A stretch of DNA of 64,000 nucleotides from Callorhinus ursinus (GCF_003265705.1 NW_020312935.1:8459995-8523994), one strand, 5' to 3'; counted from the first letter of the stretch, positions 11,681-22,440 are shown. Notes: generated from the sequence alone by a model not told the origin. Made by a program: numbers and translations.

Positions 11681-12228
11681 GTGAGACTCCGGCTGGTAAT
11701 CTGTAGCAAGAAGCAACATGGATGGGCAAGGTTAGAAATAATTTTTAAGTACCTGTGGAAAATACAGAAAAAGAAATTAGGCACTTGGATGAATCAGCAA
11801 CCTTTTTTTTTTAAATTCAGTAGCTATAAGCTAATTAACTCCTAGCCAAAGTGAGGAGAGAGATACTTTTTATTTTGTTGCTAATAGTATTTTAAACTAT
11901 GTTCTTGTTAGATTTAATACAGAAAACACATAAAAACAATTGTGCAGCTGAGCATGTTCTTGTCAGGTGAACACCTTTGAACCACCCCCTCTTGAGGAGG
12001 TAGAACCTAGCCAGATACACTGGAAACCCTCCCAGGGTCTTCCTTCCGAATGAACATGAACATTTCCCTCACCTCCTCATTGCCAGTGTGTACAGCCCCA
12101 AACCCTATAATTTAGTTTAGCCTGTTTTTCTTTTCTTTTTATCTTCAGAAAGACGTTTTGAGTTTTTTTAATCTATAAGTGTCCCTCACCCCTGTCACTG
12201 AGGCAATGGAATAATTTATCCTATAATA
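11681..12228. other. unique DNA, nothing recognised
   Basis: No repeat or exon supported. It contains short A/T runs near 11,803 and 12,120. Confidence 0.4.
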
Positions 12229-12445
12229 AGGGTTTCTCAACCTCAGGACTGTTGACATTTTGAGGATTATTTTTTGTTGTAGCAGTTGTTTTGTGCATTG
12301 TAGGTTGGCTACCAGCATCCCTGGTCTCTACCCATTAGATGCCAGTAGGATCCCCCTCCCCAGTCATGACAACCAAAATTGTCTCCAGACACTCTCAAAT
12401 GTCCCCAAGAGGCTAAAAGCTCCACTAATTGAGAATCATTGCTAT
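12229..12445 (-). mobile_element. MER5A, non-autonomous hAT-Charlie DNA transposon
   Basis: The plus strand carries the reverse complement of MER5A: 'GGTTTCTCAACCTCAGGACT', 'CAGCATCCCTGGTCTCTACC', 'TAGATGCCAGTAGGATCCCC' and 'TTGAGAATCATTGCTATAG'. Near full length, opposite in orientation to the copy at 1,165. The open frame at 12,260-12,493 is antisense reading of it. Confidence 0.85.
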
Positions 12446-13107
12446 AGAGTTTCCTTTCATCCTCTTAATTTTCTGAAACTGGATCTTGCATGAGAGTCTT
12501 AATCAGATTCAGATTCAATTTTTGTATTTGTTTTATTTATTCATTGCTAAGACTACATCTTAAGGGGTGGCGTGTACTTCCCTCTGAAGGCACATAATGT
12601 CAGTGATTTCTCTTTTTTGTGATGTTAGTCACCACTGATGCCCAGTGCCTAGATCCTTTATAAGGGTTTGCAGCGTGTTGACCTGCCAATTCTGTGAGCC
12701 CTTCACCATTGAATTGTCAGAATATCTGTATCAAGAGAAGCCTGCCTCAGCTATGATTTGGTTTCCAGTATGGTTTAAGTGGGGAAAATTCCCATTTTCC
12801 TGGGTTATCTTTAATCTGACAGCCAGCCTTTTCCATTCTTGCCATTTAGACACACACTCGTCTCAGCTTTTAAGACCCAGCTTATCAAATGAGTCAGGAC
12901 CAGTGTGGTTCCCTGGCCCCATTTCATGGAGTCAGTCACTGCTGGACTACTTAGGCTGTGTATGAAACTTACCAGGTGGGGGATAATAATTGGTTATAAT
13001 GGATTCCCAAGTCTCTTTTCTCCCACTAGTCAGTGAGTGAGGAAAGCAAGATTGTCTCTCATTGTTCCTTCATTTCACTGCCTAGATTTGAACCAGGCAT
13101 CCTCATA
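12446..13107. other. unique DNA, nothing recognised
   Basis: No repeat family seen. The plus-strand frame at 12,645-12,965 (106 codons) has no recognisable domain and no supporting splice or promoter context. Confidence 0.4.
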
Positions 13108-13300
13108 CCTTGGAAAGAAGCTCAGGCTTTGCAGTGAGACAAACCCAGACCCAAACTCTAAATCTGGAAAGTACCTGCTGGATAATTCAAGTTTTGGGGC
13201 TTCAGTGTCTTCACTGTCAAAATAGAAAAAGTAAGATCTCAAAGAGCTGTTTTTTACGGATCAAGTCATTTGGAAACAGTGCTCGCAGGAGACATGTTCA
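13108..13300 (+). repeat. MIR SINE
   Basis: 'GCTTTGCAGTGAGACAAACC' then 'TCTGGAAAGTACCTGCTGGA' and 'TTCAGTGTCTTCACTGTCAA' follow the MIR 5' half ('trait, tissue, log on' order of the consensus). Another MIR follows directly at 13,330. Confidence 0.6.
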
Positions 13301-13329
13301 ATACACATTTACGATGCTCTTTCCTGTTA

Positions 13330-13575
13330 TAATGGTAGCTTCTATTCAAGGAGTACTTGCTATGTGTCATCCTCTACCATGTAGGGCCCCATGTCTGCTT
13401 TCTCATTTGATCCACCTGCAGTGTCCATATCTTGTTGCACAGGTAAAGAAAATGAGGCTTATAGAGGTTAAGTGGCCTGCCCAAATTTCCAAGCTGATGT
13501 GAGTTGACTCTGGACTTTAACTCAGACCTTCCTGATGCCAAAATCCTTTCTATTATCCACTAAGCATTCTGCCTT
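13330..13575 (+). repeat. MIRb SINE, near full length
   Basis: 'GGAGTACTTGCTATGTGTCA', 'AAGAAAATGAGGCTTATAGA', 'GGTTAAGTGGCCTGCCCAAA' and 'CAGACCTTCCTGATGCCAAA' occur in order, spanning nearly the whole MIRb consensus. The overlapping open frame at 13,110-13,502 runs through two MIR copies and is rejected as coding. Confidence 0.85.
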
Positions 13576-13620
13576 TGAGTGTTAAGCTTTGAATGAATGA
13601 ATGACTAAATAAATGGATAT

Positions 13621-14364
13621 GGGAAGATGATACCAGAAGTTTATTAGCAAAGAATTCTTTCCTCCCAGAGGGCTTTGTTTCTCCTGGAATGCAATTCAAT
13701 CTGGACTTTGCATTTCACATTTGGGTTGAGGCAAAAAAGAGTAGAGCCATGACTTTGCTGTGGATTTGGGGGTGGGGGGTAGTGGAATGTCAGGTATCCA
13801 TTCTGGCTTCTCTGACTAGCCAGGGGTTTGGTCTGTATGTTCCTCACCTGTGCTCAGACACTGCTTGGCCCTTGTTTTTCTAACCAGCTGCTCCCACTCT
13901 CCTGATGAGGGGCTCACTAGTCTACCCTCTCCTATGGGCAGTACAGCATCTTGGGCGGGGCTCGGGTCCTTGCCCCTTTCTTTCTTCCTCTCTACATAGC
14001 TATCACTTGTTAAAGTTGTGAGGGTCCTAGTTAGCATCTGGGTAGACAGAGCTCAGGTGAGTCCTCCAACTGGCCAGATGTCAGGGTGCCATTGGGAGGA
14101 TTTAACCTGGTAGAGCTCAGGAAGCTGAAACTTTCTTAAAAAGATTGTGGGTGGACCAGCAGCTCTGTGGTTTACTCCAAGGGGTGGGGAAGGTGAGAGA
14201 CTGTTATTTAGCGAGCTCTGACTGAAATGGGAAGCAATAAGACTAGAGAAAGCATTGGGCACAGAACGTCGACTCGAGTGGGTTGTCAGCACTTTCTCTC
14301 TCCTTTTCTCCCCTCCCTCTCTGCGTAGATTTTGTATGACATTTCCTTGAATCCATTCTATGTC
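13621..14364. other. unique DNA, nothing recognised
   Basis: No repeat is named. Open frames occur on both strands (13,644-13,847 minus, 13,816-14,037 minus, 14,053-14,292 minus), overlapping one another without a family. A short G-rich run sits near 13,769-13,780. Confidence 0.4.
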
Positions 14365-14431
14365 TCACTACAAGTCATATCTATATTTTTAGTGGATTTC
14401 AGAACACATCTGTAGAGTACATAGCTATTTG
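14365..14431 (+). repeat. local duplication, copy 1
   Basis: The last 50 bases (14,382-14,431) are identical to 16,380-16,429, exactly 1,998 bases downstream in the same orientation. The shared block opens with 'TCACTACAAGT' in both copies; copy 1 has only about 6 bases between that and the identical block, copy 2 has an AT-repeat expansion. I do not recognise it as any repeat family. Confidence 0.85.
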
Positions 14432-14754
14432 AAATCAATACCTTTTGTTTCAGAATATATTCAGAGTGAAGATTTTTGAGTGATAATGATGTCTTTATGG
14501 TTTGAAGAATACAAAAAAAAAATATTCAGGCTCCCTTTGGGGTGTTCTGGGTTTTGATACTGACAAATCACATTCTACACTGATAGATAACCAAAGTAAC
14601 CCACCATTTGATAGGCTCTACTGCATTGCAATCAACAGCAGATCCTACCTATCTTGTGTGAAAGGTATCATTACCACTACACGGAATGGCTCATCCTTGG
14701 AATACCATTACATTTTTATACCCATTCTCAGAATATGTGGTTTGATGGATCAAT

Positions 14755-14880
14755 TTAAATATTTAAGATAAATATTGAAATATAGAATATAGAGAGGTAT
14801 ATATATATGCAGTATTATCCAATAGTAAATATACTCAATATATATAAATCTTAAATATGTGCATTTTAATATATAAAAGC
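14755..14880. repeat. AT-rich low-complexity DNA
   Basis: Almost only A and T for about 120 bases, including short TA runs near 14,798-14,808 and 14,838-14,847. The minus-strand open frame at 14,750-14,995 is its low-complexity translation. Confidence 0.8.
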
Positions 14881-14927
14881 AAATCATTTGAGAGATTACT
14901 TTAGTAAGAAAATACAATACACTACAA

Positions 14928-15080
14928 TCTGGCAAGGATTTATTGAGTGATGATTCTATTCCGGGTGCTGCCATTCCATAAAATGCTGTAGACACAGAGA
15001 TGAATAAAGTAGGACACCTGTCTTAATGGAGGTCATGGTACATCAGGGAGCCAGGCAAGTGAAGAAACAATCATTAAGGA
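14928..15080 (-). repeat. L2 LINE 3' fragment
   Basis: 'AAGGATTTATTGAGTGATGA' followed by 'GTAGACACAGAGATGAATAA' and a 'GTCTTAATGGAGGTCATGGT' segment matches antisense L2 order. Confidence 0.6.
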
Positions 15081-15089
15081 AAAAAAAAT

Positions 15090-15920
15090 CACGGAGAAAA
15101 GAACGGACAAATTAAACTGCCAACTTTTGTACATCAAAAATATCAGAAGCAAAATTCTGACTAAAGAGCACATCTGGAAGATACTCAAAACAAATAGGAC
15201 CTAAAGAAGTATTCTAGTATTTGAATAAAGAGCTCTTGTAAAGGGATGAGAAAAATACCATCACCCCATGAAGAATTCAATTGTGTTACTATTCAAAGAA
15301 AGAGAAATTCAAGCAATGATGCCTTTTCACCTGTTAAAAAAAAAAAAAATCTGTGGGTAGAGGGATTGTTACCATAAGGGGCCAGGGAGAATGTAATGGA
15401 CATTTCATTATCATGTTGGTGGCTGTGTTAATTAAAATATCTTTTCTGGAAAGAATCTGCATTATGTACATTAGAGGTTTAAAATCTCACCTCTTTGGAT
15501 CCAGCAGTTTTGCTTCTAAGCATCCATTCTAACAGAATGAGTGGGTTCATGGGCAGAGATTAATGTACAATTAAATTTGCTGCGTTGTTACTTATAATAG
15601 GACTTTTTAAACTACCAAGTAGCCCAACAGTAGGGGATTGAATGGTTAAAAAATTTGTTGTATATCCTGACAGGCCATTATGCTACCATTAGAAACAGGA
15701 TTCCCAAAGAATGTTTAGTAGTGGCATAGTCAGAATCAATAGAAGATCTCAACTGTGTAAATATAGGAGAAAAATCGTGAAAGGAAATGCTTACTTTCTC
15801 ATTTATGCATTTCATTTCCCAAAATTCTGACACTGAGTATGCATTATCTGATAATTAGAAAAATATCAATAAATAAGACCTAATAATTGTATGGATAATT
15901 ATAATGAAATGTGAAGTCAG
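15090..15920 (+). mobile_element. old L1 (L1M-type) ORF2 / 3' UTR fragment
   Basis: Successive L1 landmarks are visible: 'GCACATCTGGAAGATACTCA' (ORF2 tail region), 'GATCCAGCAGTTTTGCTTCT', 'CCCAACAGTAGGGGATTGAA' and 'GGCCATTATGCTACCATTAG', all in sense order. Many frame breaks show it is dead. A poly-A tract at 15,337-15,349 lies inside it. Confidence 0.7.
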
Positions 15921-15959
15921 AATTATAAAAAGCAAAGAGAAGTTTCCAGGAGCTTGATC

Positions 15960-16255
15960 AATTAATACCACTTGATGAGTCAGGCAGAGAAAGCTGGAGA
16001 GAAGAGATGGATTTTAAGGACTGAAATAAAATTTGCCTCATGGTTAAAAGAAAGAAGGTCATTTCATTTCGCATTGTGCAAATAACAGAAGCATAAACAT
16101 ACCTGGCATGGGGAAGGAATGAGATTGATCTGGTGTGACTGGACCGTGCACTTGGCAGGACAGAGGGCTCAGCTGAATCAAGAAAGGTGAGAGACTCCAG
16201 GCTGTGAAGGGCTTTCCATTTTCGGGCCGTGCTAAGGAGTTTAAGCATCAAAACC
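15960..16255 (-). repeat. L2 LINE fragment
   Basis: The plus strand ends in 'GTGCTAAGGAGTTTAAGCAT', a segment of the antisense L2 body that reads 'the gene name ... total' in many copies; a 'GAAGGGCTTTCCATTTTCGG' segment precedes it. The minus-strand open frame 15,958-16,251 (97 codons) is therefore reading L2 sense remnant, not a gene. Confidence 0.45.
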
Positions 16256-16331
16256 TAATCACAGAATCTGGGAGACTCACAGCTGAATGCTGATTGGAAA
16301 ATAGGCACACATACATAGGGTGAGATAAATT

Positions 16332-16429
16332 TCACTACAAGTATCAAAGTAAAGGCATACATATAAATATATATATATATATATTTTTAGTGGATTTCAG
16401 AACACATCTGTAGAGTACATAGCTATTTG
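16332..16429 (+). repeat. local duplication, copy 2, with AT expansion
   Basis: Shares 'TCACTACAAGT' and the 50-base identical block (16,380-16,429) with 14,365-14,431. Between them this copy carries 'ATCAAAGTAAAGGCATAC' and an (AT)n run that copy 1 lacks. It is followed by a second TA run. Confidence 0.85.
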
Positions 16430-16460
16430 TACTGTATGTATATATATATATATATACATA
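16360..16460. repeat. paired (TA)n microsatellites flanking the duplicated block
   Basis: TA/AT dinucleotide runs occur at about 16,366-16,384 and 16,439-16,456 and bracket the duplicated core. Such tracts can extrude hairpins and promote slippage. Confidence 0.85.
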
Positions 16461-16694
16461 CAAAAATATATGCAGAAAACATCTTGGGGGAAAATTGATG
16501 TTTTTCTCTATGTTAAAATTCAAAGAAAACCATGGTAGGAAAAAAATAACATACTTAAAAATACTATTTTTTTCCTTAGGGCTCATTCTTTTCTGTCCTT
16601 CAAGTCTTCTCACCCTTGAAATAATCTGCTGGAGAGAGTTTTCTGACCAACTATCCTATAACAGCTGTTCCTTCCTATTTGTTATCTATTAGTA

Positions 16695-16810
16695 GTCACT
16701 AATTAGATTATAAACTTCATGCAGAGGAGAGATTTATTGTATATATCATTGTATCCCCAGCTCCTACTATACAGTGCTTTCTCATTAATAGTTGCTGCCT
16801 GAATACATTT
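16695..16810 (+). repeat. L2 LINE 3' end
   Basis: 'AGATTATAAACTTCATGCAG' followed by 'TTGTATCCCCAGCTCCTACT' and a tail near 'TTGCTGCCTGAATA' is the sense L2 3' terminus. Confidence 0.7.
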
Positions 16811-18784
16811 CACAATGTCCCTGTACATGGAAGGCTTTGTCCAAATTCATAAAGTTGATGATGATGTCTGAAACTTCACATGACTGGAGCACTCCTCGTT
16901 TTTCAGGAATAAGTGCAGGCATATTGCGCTGGGCTGATGTCACTTTTCACTTACAAGGTAGTATTCATTTTGAAATCATTGTTAGGCTTAGAGACTAAGA
17001 ACAGCCAGTGACTACATTGCTTGAGGTTAGGCAGTCAACAGCCCTGGGTTCTAGGTAAGCCTCTGCCCCCAGTTCCCCAAATGGTGTTTGTTCTGCTTGT
17101 TCCCTTCAGCTTTCTCTCCTGTGCAATAAGGAGCTGAACTCAGTCTGAGTTGCTGATTCCAAGATCCCCCCACAGAAACCTCTATTTCTTACCTGCCTCA
17201 CGACTATGCAAAGTTCAGCAGAAAGCAGCACCTGATAAATGCTTGATGACTTATTGATCAAAATGTCAATTAGATTAGAATTACTTATATTTTGAGATTG
17301 ATAACACCATTGTAAAAAGTTTCTGGAAAAAGAAACGTCAGTTTCTCCCAGTGCGGTGGGAGATTTTTTTCAACTGTGTTTTAATAGTTCCTTTGGGGAT
17401 CCTATGCCTTTATTAGGGTAATGGCATAACACAAAGTAGCGTCTTCCTGACGCTAATATCAGAGATACTCTATCACTACTGATACATTAAATATGCCTAC
17501 TGCCACCAGGAACATTAATGTATCACATGTGTCAAGCATAGAACAGAGGTTTTGAGCTCAATAAATACATGCATGTTGACTCAGTAGGAGGGATCTGTGG
17601 ACTGTTTTTTTTACACAGGAAAATAACAGAGTGAGAGCAAGAAACTGTAAAGTCTTGAGGACAAACACTATCACAGATTTAGCTCTCTAGATTTCACTAT
17701 CTGCATCAGGGAGAGTGGTTTGACTTTCATACACCACCCAGATATGTACAGGAAAGAAATGTCCAGAAGAATGAACGGACGATGTCATAATTTGCTTTCA
17801 GTCATAATGCATCCCCTGGGGGTGGGGGAGGGACAGCTAGAGCAAATGATCATAGTCCGAGAATCAGAGGATCATCATAATTGCCACCTTCTGCTTCAGA
17901 AACACTTAAACTAAACATCTTCATGTTTCCATATCTGTGAATGAAGCCAACATGGGTGTTAAGCACACAGAACATACAGATGCATTTCTGGCTAATGTAA
18001 ATTGAAGCAAAAGTATCTGAAAAGAGTCTGCTTTATCCTTGATAGGCAGAAGTAAGATGCTGCAAAGTCTTGAGGATGAACAGAAGAGCAAACTCTAGGA
18101 TGTTAAAGCTCTTTTATATATCCCATCAAATATTTGTGAAACTTGATATGGCTGAGTTCTGTAGCTGTGTAATGGCTTAATATTTAATTTAAAAGGATTT
18201 CCTCCTTTAAGCATATTGTGTTGATTGTAAAACCTGTACAGTTCCTTTTAAGGTACCTCATAATTCACTTTTGCTTTGTCTTGGCTACACGGAACATGTT
18301 AGGAGACTATGTGGGTGAGACTTAGCCTTCTCTAATTTTTCTTTTTTCTTTGTCTTTTCTCAATTGCCATTGTGCTTTTGCATTAGACTACCACTTGTAT
18401 AATTAGTCCAAGCAATATCCTCATTTCCATTATTAATTATTCTCCTTATATTAAATTTTTACTTTTCTGCCTTATAATAATTTTTTTTTTCTGGAGCAAA
18501 GAAAGGAGGATACACATCTGCAATGAGCTTCTATGTGGTGCCAGGCTCTTTGCTTCATTATCTCATTTTATCCATGTGTAATCATCAATAAAGTTGCTTA
18601 AACCCATTTTTTTTCCTCAAATAAGAAAAACTGACATTTAGAGAGATTAAGTGATTTCCAAGTGTTCAGAGGTTGGGGTGGTAGAGTCAGAAGTTACACC
18701 TGCTGGCATCTTTACTTCTTAGTGACCTTTGCACAGAGTGTTTGCTTAGGCATGAGCGCCTACGGGATTTTTTCCCCAGTCACA
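16811..18784. other. unique DNA, nothing recognised
   Basis: About 2 kb without a confidently named repeat. The open frames at 16,792-16,998 and 17,720-17,914 are short with no family. A T-rich stretch lies at about 18,480-18,490. Confidence 0.4.
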
Positions 18785-18960
18785 AATAACGCAGTACAGT
18801 GAAAAGTATACGCGGTCAGGCAGGTCTGGGTTCTATTTATGTCCCTGATAATTCCTTTCATGCCTGTTGCCAGGTTACTTAGACTCCTCAGTCTCAGTTG
18901 CCCCTCAAAAAAGTGGGGTGCACCAGAACTCTTTTCAAGTGTCTATAGGATTAGAAATAC
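18785..18960 (+). repeat. MIR SINE
   Basis: 'TCAGGCAGGTCTGGGTTCTA' then 'CCAGGTTACTTAGACTCCTC' and 'CAGTCTCAGTTGCCCCTC' follow the MIR 5' half. Confidence 0.65.
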
Positions 18961-19564
18961 CACACACTCCCAGGATGGGCCGGATCAGCGAGAGCTGTTC
19001 TTGTCTCTGTCTTTTTCTCCACCCGTCCTCTATTTTTTCAGGTTATGAGCCATTGTTGGAGGTTATTGATGGCTTCTCCAGGTGAAGAAGCAGCTCAGCG
19101 AGCCTCAGAGAGGGAGGGTTTTCTTTTTTGGTCTGCTGGCACCACCCTGTGAATGAGAAAAGAACAAGCAAAGACAGTCATGCCTTTCAAGCTGGGATGC
19201 AGGAATTGGAAGAGGGATTTGTAGGAGATAAATCAAAGAAAATTGTCTAGAATTGGTACAAACGAAATTTGAGCTTAACAAGTGGTGGAGTGCTGAGGCA
19301 GGATTTGTGCTCCTTTTGCTGAAACACAATTACTCTCCCTCGCAGGGGAAGGCAGCTCGTTGGCAGACTCTCAGAGGCGTCAGTGCACTAATCACATTCT
19401 GCCCGGGACCAGAGACTCCTAGCCCTTCCTGAAGGCAGGGCGCTAGGCAGTCGCAGTCAATGCCCCTTCCTTCTTATCACACCTCCTTTACCAAAAATCA
19501 GAGGTTGAGCTCCACCCATAAACCAGGTGCAGGGTACACGAGGTACTTGATTACATCAGGGGGG
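18961..19564. other. unique DNA, nothing recognised
   Basis: No repeat is named and no exon supported. The frames at 18,839-19,048, 18,867-19,085 and 19,105-19,329 are short and partly overlap the MIR. Confidence 0.4.
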
Positions 19565-19650
19565 AATTACAAATAAGGGTACATCCATGGAGCTTCTTAT
19601 TAATGTCCAACTTCGTAGGTGCTATTTTGGGACTTTGGGAAAAGTAGTGT
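19565..19650 (+). repeat. diverged local duplication, copy 1
   Basis: Aligns with 20,873-20,950: both carry 'AGCTTCTTATTAATG', an 'AATTACAAA.AAGGG.ACATCCA' opening and a 'GGGAAAAGT' close. By eye, identity is roughly 80-85% with small indels. Each copy is followed by 'ATCTTACAA' and then a MIR. I do not recognise the family. Confidence 0.8.
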
Positions 19651-19739
19651 TATTGTTCTTGTATCATATATTTGTATTGTGAATTATCTTACAACAGCGT
19701 TTCACCTGCCTTTGTGATCTTTCTTTAAACCAACTTTCA

Positions 19740-19880
19740 TGATAGCCCCAAGAATAAGACCTAATCATCTCCATTTTATAGAAGTGACAGCTTAGAGACA
19801 GCTTATTCAGAGAGGTTAAATAGATGCTCCGAGGTCACACAGCTAATCCATTCAATGCCACATTGTCTACACAGGCTTTG
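19740..19880 (+). repeat. MIR SINE fragment
   Basis: 'CTAATCATCTCCATTTTATA' followed by 'GAGGTTAAATAGATGCTCCG' and 'GAGGTCACACAGCTAATCCA' is a clear MIR core. Confidence 0.8.
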
Positions 19881-20272
19881 CGGCAGTGGCCACTTGTCCA
19901 GGGACAGCATCCTGGGAGCATCGGGCTGTGTCCGTTTCATCAAAACAGATAAATCTTCAGGGATGCATTGCTTGTTCGAGGTAGATTCTCCTGAAATACT
20001 CTTTTGCTATACTGTGAAAGGCAGTGATTCAAAGGTCCTTGCCAAGGGATCATCATAAATCCTGTTTAGACAGAGAAATCCCTAGAGGAAGAAGGGTTCT
20101 GTGCAGTGGCCCACTGCCTGGAGCAATAGTGTCCAGAAGAGGAAAATTTGCAACAATGCTTGAATGGGAGCTGAGGGGCTTGTTTACATGGGCAGTGGCA
20201 CAGACGTCCTGTAAGTAGGATTTGATGAAGAGCCCCCCTCACCCCACATGGAGAGTGGGAAGAGGGTTTTCA

Positions 20273-20299
20273 GACAGTGGCCTCTAAGAGGCCACTGTC
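20273..20299. repeat. perfect inverted repeat, 13-bp arms, 1-base centre
   Basis: The left arm 'GACAGTGGCCTCT' (20,273-20,285) and right arm 'AGAGGCCACTGTC' (20,287-20,299) are exact reverse complements around a single A. The sequence can form a hairpin on either strand. No transposon end is recognised nearby. Confidence 0.95.
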
Positions 20300-20583
20300 A
20301 CATGTGGATTCCTGTGATCCTCTGCCTGAGGGGCTGTCTCTCTTTCAGAGATAAGCAAGCTTGCTGATGTTCTGCCCCTACCACAGTGAAAATTAAAGGC
20401 CTGGCTGATAGCCATTTTTTCAGCCCTCTTTCCCTTTCCCTTTATCACTCCAGCAGAGCAGTCTGTCAAGGCTCACCCCCACATCGTGGGGAGATGAGCA
20501 GATTACCAGCCACACGAGCTAGGATCCAACATGTGGAGGACATGGGGCTGTGGGTTGTGAGGAAGGAGAGCTGGAGGTGGCAC

Positions 20584-20601
20584 GCGTGTGCACGTGTGTG
20601 T

Positions 20602-20641
<40 letters not shown>
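20584..20641 (+). repeat. (TG)n microsatellite
   Basis: Mostly uninterrupted TG for about 58 bases, with one TA interruption near 20,605. The His/Thr-repeat and Val/Cys-repeat open frames on both strands here are its translations. Confidence 0.95.
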
Positions 20642-20642
<1 letters not shown>

Positions 20643-20872
20643 TACAGGGATGCTTGATTCCTTTCTTAAGAATACCCCTAGGTACATGCATTTTAATAAA
20701 AAAATATTAACCATTTTTTCCGCTCAAGGATAGAAGATGATTTACTAATTCCCTAATAATTTTTGCAGGACTCTGTACAATAATTAGGAAAAGCTTATAA
20801 AGAAAAATAGTATTTCGAACACACACACAGATTCTGAGAAAGGCATGGACCTGGAAATAGAAAATTACAAAC

Positions 20873-20950
20873 AAGGGCACATCCACGGGAGCTTCTTATT
20901 AATGCTCAACTCCTCAGGTGCCTTTTTTTGGACTTCGGGAAAAGTTATTT
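20873..20950 (+). repeat. diverged local duplication, copy 2
   Basis: Partner of 19,565-19,650, about 1.3 kb downstream and in the same orientation. It is also followed by a MIR (21,000-21,140), so the shared arrangement may be one older unit that includes the MIR. Confidence 0.8.
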
Positions 20951-20999
20951 TTGATGTATCTTACAAGGTAGGTATGGATTGTCTCAGAGCAACAATCCT

Positions 21000-21140
21000 G
21001 TAAGGTAGACACCATTAGGATCGCATTCCAGATACAGAAACCAAGTTCAGAGAGATGAAGTCACTTTCCTGAGGCAGCACAGCTAGTAGATGGAACATTT
21101 ACTGGAACCCCAGATCCCTAAAGTCCAAAGCTCTGTGCTC
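21000..21140 (+). repeat. MIR SINE
   Basis: 'CCAGATACAGAAACCAAGTT' then 'CAGAGAGATGAAGTCACTTT' and 'GAGGCAGCACAGCTAGTAGA' give the MIR core; the 3' part ends near 'AAAGCTCTGTGCTCTTGC'. Confidence 0.8.
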
Positions 21141-21599
21141 TTGCTTGTCCCTTGGAGTTTTATTGAAGGGCCATGGAAAATGGCTGATTCAGGTATATTG
21201 AACCAGTGCTGTTTTATTCCCCAAAACTTCTTCCTTTTGGAGCCTGGGTGTTTTTGCAGTGCTAACCAATGCCCAGCCCCGTCCTCTGTGACACTCCTGC
21301 CCCTGCTCTCTCAGCCAGGCAGAGGAACAAGGGAGATAGAAAGTTAAATGAACTCCCCAAAGGGCAGTCACTAGGAGTCAATGGGTGTTTGCTTTATTCT
21401 ATTTGTTTGATTTAGAACAAAACAAAACAAAACAACAAATGTTCCCTGCCTCTGGGTCCAAGGACTTAGCTGCAGATTTAACAACAGCAGTTCCCATGAA
21501 TAATGAAAGAGTTCCCAAGTTGTCTGCAAACAACCAGGACATAAAAGGAACACACCAAAACGAAACTCAGGTGTTTGCTTTCTTCTTGCCAGTGTGGCA

Positions 21600-21715
21600 A
21601 GACTCAGCAGCCTCTTGGCCATCACCTGGGCACTTAGTGGAGATGCAGGATCCCTGCTCCCTTCCCTAGACATCCTGGAGCAGAATCTGTATTTTGATAA
21701 GGTCCCCAGGTGACC
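21600..21715 (-). mobile_element. MER3-like DNA transposon fragment
   Basis: 'GGCCATCACCTGGGCACTTA' then 'GAGCAGAATCTGTATTTTGA' and 'TAAGGTCCCCAGGTGA' correspond to the inner part of a MER3/MER20-type hAT element. The terminal repeats are not seen. Confidence 0.45.
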
Positions 21716-22204
21716 TAAGAGTGGGAGCAGACTCTCTAAGGAATGTTGGGAAAGAGGAGGCCTTCCCTCCCAGCCAGAGCCAGGGCTAATATGAGGTGAG
21801 TGAGTCACTCCAGGTCCAAAATTTTAAGAGTGCCAAACGAGGCAGTGATCAGCACAAGCAATATTTAATGCGATATTTTCAAAATACTTTGTGAGGTTTT
21901 TTTAAAGATACCTGGAGATCTGCAGTCTTCTCCTTTCTGGTTCCTTGAGGGAGAAGGCAGGAGAAACTACTGGAGGAGGTCTGGGAGCTTTGGTTTCCAT
22001 TTTCTCTAAATAGTCTAAGTTTTCAGCAAGTGAAATTATATGGAGTTGTTTCCATTTTGATCTGCATACCTCTATTTATATTATTGGACTTTCAACAACT
22101 GTGATTATACACAAGGAATGTTGCGTTATAACCTGAACGTTTAAGCTCCAAGTTCAGTTCAGCTGCCGAACATACATCATGTTAGTGATGATGCTAATGA
22201 TCAA
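21716..22204. other. unique DNA, nothing recognised
   Basis: No repeat or exon supported. The minus-strand frame 21,371-21,808 (145 codons) overlaps the MER3-like piece and an (AAAAC)n stretch near 21,417-21,437, so it is rejected. Confidence 0.4.
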
Positions 22205-22440
22205 AGCAGGTAGCATTTATTGAGAGCTTGCTAGATGCTAAGTGTATTACAGACATTAACTTATTTAATTTTTACAGGAACCCTATGAGGGAGATACTGC
22301 TTTAATCTCCATTTTAGTGGTGAGGAGATGGAAGTGTACCCAGAAGTGAGATAACTTGTCTAAGGGTAGAAGGAGGTAGAAGTTAGATCTAGGCAACTTG
22401 CTCCCAGAGTCTACCCTCGTTACTGCTTCACAAATCTATA
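22205..22440 (+). repeat. MIRb SINE, near full length
   Basis: 'AGCATTTATTGAGAGCTTGC', 'TTAATTTTTACAGGAACCCT', 'ATGAGGGAGATACTGCTTTA' and 'GAGATAACTTGTCTAAGGGT' occur in MIRb order from head to tail. Confidence 0.85.

Noticed and set aside
1165..12445. MER5A pair as an inverted-repeat transposon boundary
   Set aside because: The two copies are independent near full-length insertions of a common family, 11 kb apart, with no coding module between them.
15958..16251. 97-codon minus-strand frame
   Set aside because: It lies within an L2-like fragment and has no family of its own.
20386..20733. 115-codon frame with a Val/Cys repeat, and minus-strand His/Thr-repeat frames
   Set aside because: They are translations of a (TG)n microsatellite; the same applies near 23,830, 28,970 and 32,795.
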